A stretch of 5,225 nt of DNA, from positions 1-5,225 of the forward strand of contig JBBSEZ010000584.1 in assembly GCA_038239195.1 (NCBI GenBank), in the 5' to 3' direction. The DNA is from JBBSEZ01 sp038239195 (lineage in GTDB: Bacteria; Planctomycetota; Planctomycetia; Gemmatales; Gemmataceae). A program made the position numbers and the translations under genes. This document shows positions 1 through 5,225 of the stretch, in pieces; the stretch's first letter is position 1; every line of letters begins with the position of its first letter. The notes beneath the pieces are model-generated. The model ran no database searches and had not been told where the DNA came from. It was given only the letters and a program-made list of their open reading frames with translations.

Positions 1-4
1 AGGC

Positions 5-17
5 ATCGGCTACCGAT
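5..17. other. Small inverted repeat downstream of the beta-helix gene
   Basis: ATCGG-CTA-CCGAT is a 5-base-pair inverted repeat, 17 bases beyond the beta-helix stop codon. On the plus strand it is followed at once by TTTT, so if it works as a terminator it would suit a plus-strand gene arriving from the left. On the minus strand there is no T-run. The stem is short and it may be chance. Confidence 0.2.
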
Positions 18-34
18 TTTGGCGACCGGAGCAG

Positions 35-2482
35 TCAGACGAGCGACAGAGACAAGGCAATTCGCCCCGCCCGACAGCCTCGCCTACTGATCTGTTGTTC
101 AGAAGCCGGCCGTTTCGCTCGGCCCCCGGGAACTGCTGCCGTTCCGGCGTTCTCGGGGGGAACGGTGATGGTAAGCGAGGTGCTGGAATTTCTCGTGAAG
201 TCGGCGGAAGTGCTCCCCACGTCCACTTCGGTGACGATCTGGAAATTAGTCCCGGTGACGTTGACCGTGGTGCCGCCCGACGTGGGGCCGGAAGCCACGT
301 CGAGCGCAGTCACGGTGGGGGGGGGCGGCAGGGTGGACGAACCGCCGGTGATGGCGAGGTCCTGGGAGTACTCGGAGGTGTTGCCATCCGTGCCGGTGCC
401 GGTCGACGTCGCGCTGACGTAAAGGCCGTAAACAGCATTGAGCGTGACGGAATACGTGGCGTTGCCGCCGGAGTTGGTGGTGACTGTGGTGTTGCCGAGG
501 AACTGCTCGCCAGGGCCGTAGCCGGACGGCGCGGCGGCGTCGTTGCCGAAGAACTCCAGGAGGAAAGTGGAGTTGGGGAGACTGGAGAGGGAGCCCGAGA
601 CCAACGTAGTCTGCCCGGACACCGCAGCCGAGGTGAGGACGGGCATGCCGTTTGTGGTGCCCGTGTCAATAGCGAGGTCGCCGCCGATCAAGTTGGCGCC
701 GCTGATCTTCACCTTTTTCGAGTCGTCTTTGATTTGGACAGCCATGTTGTTGTTGTTATCGATCCGATTTCTTCCTTTGATCGTGTTCACTCCGTCCGTT
801 TCCCCGATTTGCACGCCGTACGACCCGTTACCGAGCTTGATGTCCTTCTCGCCAAAATCCTTCCCCCAGCCGATGTTGTTGTTCTCGATCAGAACCCTGC
901 TCGATTCGCCAATCACCGACACGCCCACTCCCCGCAGATCGCGTTGGGGGTTAACGCCGTTCGCCGAGATAACGTTCCTGGACCCGGCCAGGGGGCCCCC
1001 AATGGTGATGTTGGTTGCGTGAGTGACGAGGATTCCCTGCCTTTTGTTCCCGAGAGGGAGTTCGCCCGACACATCAGTACCGATGAAGTTGCCTTGCACC
1101 TTCGTGCCTGCACTCCCGGAGGCGATGTAGATCCCCCTGACTCCGTTACCGGAAATCAGGTTAGCGGGCTGGGCGATGATTCCTCTTGGGGCGGCGACGA
1201 TACCGCCAATGCTAGTGTTCGGCGAGTCCCTGACCTCGATCCCAGTGAGGTTACTAATTGCGGCCTTGCCCGTTTTGTCAGTGCCGACATAGTTCCCGAT
1301 GATTTTGGTCTTGTCGGACTTCTCGACCAAAATCCCAACGAGACTATTCCCAGAGATGATGTTCCGCGCTCCAGCCACAAGACCGCCACCAGCCGCAACA
1401 CCGCCGATGGTGATCTCGTCCGATTCGATCACATGGACGCCGGAACTATTTCCTCCGCCACGAAGGGGCTTTGTGCCCGTCACGTCAGTCCCGATGAAGT
1501 TTCCGAGCACCTTCGTCTCATGAGTGTTCTCCTGAATCTTCTCGATCCGGACGTTATCACCCTGGTTGCCCGAGATCAGGTTCGCGGGGGCAGTCTGGAC
1601 GTTGGCCATCAGGTCCACTACGCCGCCGATAGTGGTCTTCTCGGAATACCCGTGGACGTACACGCCATTTTTCAAATTGCCGAGCGCGGCAGCTCCGCCC
1701 ACGCTGGTCCCGATGTAATTCCTGATGACGGTGTTGCTCTGCGAGTTGGCGATCTCGACACCGCTTCCTCCGTTTCCGGAGATGATGTTGAGCTTCGCGT
1801 TGGGCTGGCCAACCCAGTTGCGGGAACTATCTGTGTCGAGGAGGACCCCGTCGTTGGTGTTTCCCAACTTTGGTGCCGACAAGGAGTTCGTCCCGATGAA
1901 GTTGCCGATGATGATGGTGCCAGTCGCCCCTTGCGTGACGTGGATGCCGTTGAGGTTCTTGATGATCGTGTTGCTTTGGTTGGGTTGCCCCCCACCAATC
2001 GTACAACCTGTAACTCCGGAGACCAGAATCCCGTCACCTGTGAAGTTCTGAATGGTGAGGCCCAGGACTTGGCTGTTATTGGCGTTGATATTCACCCCCG
2101 CCCTCACGCCATTCGTGAGTACGAGGCCGTTTGGCTTCCCCTTCAACTTCGCACCATCCAGTGTAACAGGCTGGTTGGTAGCGTCGATGATGACCGAATC
2201 CTCGATCGCTGGCAGGGGGCTGGCGAGGGTGATTGTCTGGGCGCCTCCGGGGATGTTAAACTTGATCGTGTCCTTGCCGAGATTCTTATTGGCCAGCACG
2301 ATAGCCTCGCGCAACGAGCCCGCACCGGCATCATCCTTGACCGTCACGGAGTAAGTCGCCATCAGGCGGCGGTCTTCGAGCGGCTCCAGAGACAGGATCG
2401 TCCGCCGGGGTTGCTTGGCCCTGCGAGAGCGAGGCGGCTTGCCGAAATGCCTCTCCAACCAACGTGGCCATCCGAAAAGCAT
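35..2482 (-). CDS. LEPLEDR-leader right-handed parallel beta-helix surface protein with truncated IPT/TIG end
   Basis: This 815-residue protein is probably exported and placed on the cell surface, as an adhesin, carbohydrate-binding or structural protein; no catalytic motif is visible. A basic leader (residues 1-31) precedes LEPLEDRRLM (32-41), the planctomycete signature of large exported proteins. Residues about 45-170 match the start of 'GSLREAI' beta-helix proteins (GAGSLREAI, then LASPLPAIEDSVIID). Residues 171-609 are imperfect repeats of NLISGN, GNFIGTD and TIGG elements, which form a right-handed parallel beta-helix. Residues 614-711 form a beta-sandwich-like domain (FLLEFFGN, DGNTSEYSQD). 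After a PPPP linker, residues 721-782 form an IPT/TIG domain (SGPTSGGTTVNVTGTNF) whose last strands are missing; a basic 33-residue tail follows. The start is the ATG at 2482, because AAGGAG lies 7 bases upstream and the product then begins MLFGWPRWLE. The in-frame ATG at 2530 would add 16 unlikely residues. It lies 89 bases downstream of the WD40 gene. Fold assignment is firm; function is inferred. Confidence 0.9.
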   Translation of the reverse strand: MLFGWPRWLERHFGKPPRSRRAKQPRRTILSLEPLEDRRLMATYSVTVKDDAGAGSLREAIVLANKNLGKDTIKFNIPGGAQTITLASPLPAIEDSVIIDATNQPVTLDGAKLKGKPNGLVLTNGVRAGVNINANNSQVLGLTIQNFTGDGILVSGVTGCTIGGGQPNQSNTIIKNLNGIHVTQGATGTIIIGNFIGTNSLSAPKLGNTNDGVLLDTDSSRNWVGQPNAKLNIISGNGGSGVEIANSQSNTVIRNYIGTSVGGAAALGNLKNGVYVHGYSEKTTIGGVVDLMANVQTAPANLISGNQGDNVRIEKIQENTHETKVLGNFIGTDVTGTKPLRGGGNSSGVHVIESDEITIGGVAAGGGLVAGARNIISGNSLVGILVEKSDKTKIIGNYVGTDKTGKAAISNLTGIEVRDSPNTSIGGIVAAPRGIIAQPANLISGNGVRGIYIASGSAGTKVQGNFIGTDVSGELPLGNKRQGILVTHATNITIGGPLAGSRNVISANGVNPQRDLRGVGVSVIGESSRVLIENNNIGWGKDFGEKDIKLGNGSYGVQIGETDGVNTIKGRNRIDNNNNMAVQIKDDSKKVKISGANLIGGDLAIDTGTTNGMPVLTSAAVSGQTTLVSGSLSSLPNSTFLLEFFGNDAAAPSGYGPGEQFLGNTTVTTNSGGNATYSVTLNAVYGLYVSATSTGTGTDGNTSEYSQDLAITGGSSTLPPPPTVTALDVASGPTSGGTTVNVTGTNFQIVTEVDVGSTSADFTRNSSTSLTITVPPENAGTAAVPGGRAKRPASEQQISRRGCRAGRIALSLSLV
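656..1972 (-). repeat. Imperfect beta-helix repeats, about 61-73 codons each
   Basis: Six to seven diverged coding repeats run through the beta-helix gene. Each begins near N[LIV]ISGN, continues with GNFIGTD-like and LGN..GV elements and ends near TIGG. In residues of the 815-residue protein they start near 171, 232, 301, 374, 441, 503 and 572. The conserved DNA core, read on the plus strand as gt-cccgatgaagtt or close variants, occurs at 1077, 1281, 1488, 1707 and 1890, spaced 183 to 219 bases apart. The sixth copy is degraded (NNNIGWG in place of NFIGTD) and the seventh is only partial. The copies differ at many positions, so this is an old protein repeat rather than a recent DNA tandem duplication. 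Confidence 0.85.
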
Positions 2483-2489
2483 GGTGTCA

Positions 2490-2495
2490 CTCCTT
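2490..2495 (-). promoter_or_regulatory. Shine-Dalgarno box of the beta-helix gene
   Basis: On the minus strand AAGGAG ends 7 bases before the ATG at 2482. It is the best ribosome binding site in the window. It decides the start in favour of 2482 over the upstream in-frame ATG at 2530, which has no comparable box. Confidence 0.8.
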
Positions 2496-2554
2496 GCGAT
2501 AATGTTCCTTGGGAAGCCTAGTTCTCCCACTCAGGTCCTTGGCAATCCAGCGAA

Positions 2555-2577
2555 CCGTGAGCATACGTGCTTCACGG
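2555..2577 (-). other. Hairpin spanning the WD40 gene stop codon
   Basis: Read on the minus strand, CCGTGA-A-GCA, a CGTA loop and TGC-TCACGG form a 9-base-pair stem with one bulged A and a 4-base loop. The TGA of the 5' arm is the stop codon of the WD40 gene. No T-run follows (the next bases are TTCGCTGG), so it is not a classical intrinsic terminator. It could be an mRNA 3'-end stabiliser, a processing site or a weak attenuator between the WD40 and beta-helix genes. The pairing is seen directly; the role is inference. Confidence 0.4.
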
Positions 2578-4317
2578 GCTTACGCGATGGCGGGAGCGCA
2601 GTCGTTTCAGTGCCGCCCGGGCGTCTTCGGTCTCCAGCGCGTCAGCGGCACCTCCGGCCAGCCTGTCGAGCACCCTCTGCGCCGCCGGAGTGCCCGCGTA
2701 TTCCAGCACCTCCACGGCCCGGAGTAGGCCCAAGCGTGGGCCCCGCACCCACTCCAACCGGCGCAACAGCCGGCCGGCCCGAAGACGAACTTCCAGGGAG
2801 GGCTTGCCCGCCACCGCCGCCCGCAGCACGCCCTCGGCCGCACGGCCCAGGCGCTCCAGTTCCCGCATGGCCAGATGACGGGCCTCGAAGTCGTCGCTAT
2901 CCAAGTCGGCCACGAGTTGCCGCAGCCGGGCCGGGCCCACCGGCTCTACCTGGGACAACCGCCGCCCCAGGCACTCCACGTCCTCGCTGGAAGCTTTGGC
3001 GAGGGTGGTGACGGCGAGGTAAGCGCGTCTCGCGTCGTCCGCACAACAGTCGCCCCACAACCTGTCGAGTTCTGCCGGGCGCAGCCGGCTCAGGCGGACC
3101 AGGCCGGGGTCGTGCCAGTCCCAGAAGCGGATCTCCCCTGTCGTGTCTCCCGTAACCAGGCAGTCCCCCTTTGGGGAGAAGATAATCTTATCAGCCTCCA
3201 CATTGGCTTCGTGCCGGAGACCGCCCGTGGCGACCTCGAACAGACGCACCTTGCCGTCCTTACACGCTGCGGCGATGGTCTTCCCGTCCGGGGAGACCGC
3301 CAGGGAGCTTAGCCCTGGGTAAGCATTCGGCGGCACCGTCCACCGAGGCCAGGGTCCTGGAGGCGCCCACGGTTGCCAGCGGAACTGGATCAACCGCTGG
3401 CCCGTGGTCGGGTGCCATAACTGGATCAGGCTATCCCTCGCGAATCCCGCAGCCAGAAAACTGCCGTTGGGCGCGTAGGCCAGCGCGTGCATGCCTCGGT
3501 AGGTCGGGCGGGTGGACAACCGGCGCAACTCCTTGCCGGACGCCACATCGCACAGACGCACCGTGGCGAAGTCCTCCACGCCTTTGAGGTCGTCCACGGC
3601 CACGGCCAGAGTCTTGCCGTCTGGAGCAAACGTCAGCGCATCGATCGTCGAGGGATAGACCAGGGAGAAGCTGTTGCGCCAGGCCGGTTTCCGCGTAGCG
3701 GCGTCCCAAACGATGACCGTCCCATCTTCGCGGGCCGCCAGGCGCTTGCCGTCCGGCGAGGCGGCCAGGTCAAAGAAAATCGCGGCGCCCGCGGGGGAAA
3801 TGGTTGCCCGAGGCTTGAGGGAGCGCGCATCGAACAGACGGATGTCGTGCTTGTTTCCGACCGTACACGCGACATCCCTGCCGTCGTTAACAAAAACGGT
3901 CTCGCAGGCGATTTGGTCCTTCCAGCGAACCTCGCCCAGAGGCTTGCCGGTGTTCGCATCAGACAGGGCCAATTTCTCGTCTCCGACGGAGGCCAGGACC
4001 ATGCCGTCGGGGGAGAAAGCCAGATCGCGCACCCATTTCTGGTGTGTTTTGATGACGCGCAGGCATTTGAGTCCAGGGCGCAAGACGTTGCGAGGGGGCG
4101 GGGCGGCGGCAGGAAGTAGCTGCCTTGAGGAGGGGTCGAGGCCGCCCAGCAGAGCAAGTCCGAGGACCAACACGAGCGCTACGAAGCAGGCTCGACCCAC
4201 GGGATGCCGAGCTTGAGCGCGGACAGGCTGGGACGTTGAGGTAGCGGGACGTTGTTCTACTTTCTCAATGCCCAGGGTTCGCCCGGCTAGGCTTTCCCCG
4301 CGCTTCAAAAAGTTCAT
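2572..4317 (-). CDS. Membrane-anchored WD40 propeller protein with C-terminal HEAT-like domain
   Basis: This 581-residue protein is probably a scaffold for protein-protein contacts; no catalytic motif is visible. A basic N-terminus (1-39) precedes one hydrophobic segment (about 40-60, ACFVALVLVLGLALLGGL). That suggests a single anchor with the propeller outside the cytoplasmic membrane. Seven WD40-type blades follow at about 92-130, 134-171, 173-210, 218-267, 276-312, 334-371 and 376-412. They show repeated SPDGK-type turns and closing VRLF/VIVWD/IRFWD strands, enough for one closed propeller. Residues about 413-574 form the helical domain often fused to WD40 repeats in Gemmata-like bacteria (LDRLWGD, VADLDSDDFEAR, RAVEVLEYAGT). 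The ATG at 4317 is chosen because GGGAG lies 8 bases upstream. A frame-extending TTG at 4407 lacks such a box and would overlap the upstream gene; an ATG at 4332 is possible. The gene lies 73 bases after the upstream stop. Architecture is firm; the partner is unknown. Confidence 0.9.
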   Translation of the reverse strand: MNFLKRGESLAGRTLGIEKVEQRPATSTSQPVRAQARHPVGRACFVALVLVLGLALLGGLDPSSRQLLPAAAPPPRNVLRPGLKCLRVIKTHQKWVRDLAFSPDGMVLASVGDEKLALSDANTGKPLGEVRWKDQIACETVFVNDGRDVACTVGNKHDIRLFDARSLKPRATISPAGAAIFFDLAASPDGKRLAAREDGTVIVWDAATRKPAWRNSFSLVYPSTIDALTFAPDGKTLAVAVDDLKGVEDFATVRLCDVASGKELRRLSTRPTYRGMHALAYAPNGSFLAAGFARDSLIQLWHPTTGQRLIQFRWQPWAPPGPWPRWTVPPNAYPGLSSLAVSPDGKTIAAACKDGKVRLFEVATGGLRHEANVEADKIIFSPKGDCLVTGDTTGEIRFWDWHDPGLVRLSRLRPAELDRLWGDCCADDARRAYLAVTTLAKASSEDVECLGRRLSQVEPVGPARLRQLVADLDSDDFEARHLAMRELERLGRAAEGVLRAAVAGKPSLEVRLRAGRLLRRLEWVRGPRLGLLRAVEVLEYAGTPAAQRVLDRLAGGAADALETEDARAALKRLRSRHRVSP

Positions 4318-4325
4318 CTTCGGCA

Positions 4326-4330
4326 CTCCC
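4326..4330 (-). promoter_or_regulatory. Ribosome binding site of the WD40 gene
   Basis: GGGAG on the minus strand lies 8 bases before the ATG at 4317. It supports that start over the in-frame ATG at 4332 (preceded by GCGCAAG, no purine-rich box of similar quality) and the TTG at 4407. Confidence 0.55.
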
Positions 4331-4390
4331 ATCTTGCGCCGATCCGCGGCCGACCGTGAGGAACTGTTCTGTTCATTTTTCTTGAGCGGC

Positions 4391-5225
4391 TCATCCGTCT
4401 GCCCCAAGTCCCGGCCCCGCCGAGTGGCCCGCCAAGGCCTGGCCCATCAATCCCCGCAAAACCCAGCACCGAGCGGTGTGTTCGACGTCCGCCCGCAAGT
4501 GCCCCAAGATCCGGTCCTCCTGGCACCCGGCCGCCTCCAGGGCGTCCGCCAGGAAGGGCACCTCCCCAAAGGTGCCGCACTCGGCGATTGCTCCCACCAT
4601 CTTGCGGACCAGGCCCTCGTTCCGCCCCAGCCAGTCCGCGTCGAAGCGCACCTCGCCCAGCGGCGAGCCGTCGAGGTCCTGCTCCCCCGACTCGACCTTT
4701 TTGCTTACCGCGCGGTGCTCCGTGGGGGCTCGCGCCAGGCGCTCGCGGTGGGCGCTCAGCAGCCGTTCCAGTTGCTCGGCCTGGCCCGCACGCAGGTAGG
4801 ACAACATCATGTCCAGGAAGCCCGCGCTGGGCCCGGGCGCCCGCCGCGGAACACCGCCCGCGCTGCCGCCGCGTGCCAGCGCCAGCAGGCGCGGCGTCAC
4901 GTCGGCCCCGTAGAAGTCCTCCGAGCGGGCGCAGTGGGGCCAGTGGGCGCAGACCAGGGCCGCGTCATCGTGGCCCCGGCGGCGCGCCTTGACCTCACCG
5001 AGGTGCAACTCCGTGCCGATGCGGTTGGCCTCGGCGGCGAACTTGGGGCCGTAGCCGCCGTAGCCCTCCTCCGTCTCCTTGCGCACTTCCAGCACGAACT
5101 GGCGAACGGTGAAGCGCAGCAGGAGGTCTTCGACGAGGCGGAGGTGCCCCTCCCCCCTGGGGTTGTTGACCCAGTCCGCGTTGGTGCCGAAGGCCAGCCC
5201 GCGGTTGATGCTGATCTGGATGAGG
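4391..5225 (-). CDS. Gemmataceae-type protein with ADALEAAGC/CWV C-terminal motif, start outside window
   Basis: The frame is open from the right edge to the TGA at 4391, giving 277 visible residues; the true start is beyond the window. A GTG at 5095 is inside the gene, because the 43 codons before it read on smoothly (GLAFGTNADW, RLVEDLLLRF). The first 120 or so residues are a soluble, charged region (YGGYGPKFAAEANRIG, DDAALVCAHWPHC) that I do not recognise. A Gly/Pro/Arg-rich linker (about 119-134) leads to a helical stretch (FLDMMLSYL, QLERLLSAHRERLA). Residues about 195-260 carry DADWLGRNEGLV, PFLADALEAAGC and ARCWVLRGLM. From memory, this resembles a conserved C-terminal motif (ILADALEEAGC ... 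RGCWVVDLLL) of many uncharacterised Gemmataceae proteins, here with A in place of the usual G before CW. No signal peptide, membrane segment or catalytic site is seen. It is the first of three co-directional genes. Function is unknown. Confidence 0.8.
   Translation of the reverse strand, partial: LIQISINRGLAFGTNADWVNNPRGEGHLRLVEDLLLRFTVRQFVLEVRKETEEGYGGYGPKFAAEANRIGTELHLGEVKARRRGHDDAALVCAHWPHCARSEDFYGADVTPRLLALARGGSAGGVPRRAPGPSAGFLDMMLSYLRAGQAEQLERLLSAHRERLARAPTEHRAVSKKVESGEQDLDGSPLGEVRFDADWLGRNEGLVRKMVGAIAECGTFGEVPFLADALEAAGCQEDRILGHLRADVEHTARCWVLRGLMGQALAGHSAGPGLGADG

Noticed and set aside
108..124. GGCCG-TTTCGCT-CGGCC inverted repeat near the end of the beta-helix gene, considered as a terminator or insertion scar.
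   Set aside because: A five-pair GC stem is common in this base composition, it lies inside the open frame, and neither a T-run nor a target-site duplication accompanies it.
95..2521. An 808-codon open frame on the plus strand running antisense to almost the whole beta-helix gene.
   Set aside because: It is codon-aligned with the minus-strand gene, so it stays open as long as that gene avoids TTA, CTA and TCA codons, which are rare in a GC-rich genome. Its translation is a low-complexity D/V/R/A-rich sequence with no recognisable domain, while the minus strand encodes clear beta-helix repeats.
2483..2571. A sigma-70 type promoter before the beta-helix gene (TTGCCA, and CATTAT near the start).
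   Set aside because: TTGCCA has no acceptable -10 partner at 16-18 bases, and CATTAT sits too close to the ribosome binding site with no -35 partner.
2415..3011. A plus-strand open frame of 198 codons covering the 3' part of the WD40 gene.
   Set aside because: The product is Pro/Arg/Ala-rich, as expected of an antisense frame in GC-rich DNA, and it crosses two real genes and their gap. The minus-strand helical domain is well conserved in type.
4383..4393. Odd palindrome TGAGCCGCTCA at the stop codon of the right-hand gene, echoing the hairpin over the WD40 stop.
   Set aside because: It can fold only as a 4-pair stem with a 3-base loop, which is expected often by chance in GC-rich DNA, and no terminator features follow.
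4318..4407. A 30-residue N-terminal extension of the WD40 gene beginning at TTG 4407.
   Set aside because: The start codon is TTG with no purine-rich box, it would overlap the upstream gene by 17 bases, and the extension is a hydrophilic stretch. The ATG at 4317 has a well-spaced GGGAG box.
4393..5095. Treating GTG 5095 as the start of the right-hand gene.
   Set aside because: The same frame is open for 43 more codons to the window edge and reads like ordinary folded protein sequence, so the gene is cut by the window rather than starting here.

Overview
The window looks like a chromosomal segment of a planctomycete, most likely Gemmataceae. I base this on three things seen in the sequence and compared with families from memory. 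(1) A leader with the LEPLEDRRLM motif, the planctomycete-typical N-terminal signature of very large exported or surface proteins. (2) A WD40 propeller protein ending in the helical 'DLDSDDFEAR...RAVEVLEYAGT' domain, which is abundant in Gemmata-like genomes. (3) A protein ending in a 'PFLADALEAAGC...ARCWV' motif that recurs in Gemmataceae paralogue families. GC content is high throughout; the beta-helix gene is the least GC-rich part, which fits its Asn/Thr/Ile-rich composition.

All three supportable genes lie on the minus strand and fill the window, so transcription runs right to left. At the right end is the 3' part of a gene whose start lies beyond the window (5225 to 4391), encoding a soluble protein with an unrecognised N-terminal region and the ADALEAAGC/CWV C-terminal motif. 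After 73 bases comes a 581-residue membrane-anchored seven-bladed WD40 propeller with a C-terminal HEAT-like domain (4317 to 2572). After 89 bases comes an 815-residue right-handed parallel beta-helix surface protein (2482 to 35), with an N-terminal LEPLEDR leader, about six imperfect 'N-[LIV]-ISGN ... GNFIGTD ... TIGG' repeats, a beta-sandwich-like domain and a truncated IPT/TIG domain.

Starts were moved inward for two genes. The beta-helix gene has an AAGGAG box 7 bases before the ATG at 2482. The WD40 gene has a GGGAG box 8 bases before the ATG at 4317. The gaps contain a good hairpin over the WD40 stop codon (2555-2577) but no convincing promoter. The gaps are short enough for co-transcription but not tight enough to prove an operon.

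There is no RNA gene, mobile element, CRISPR array or clear defence system. The long open frames on the plus strand are antisense shadows. The most interesting points are the stop-codon hairpin, the degenerated TIG end of the beta-helix protein, a LEPLEDR-like motif in the WD40 leader, and the unassigned N-terminal region of the right-hand gene. I see no strong evidence for a novel system.
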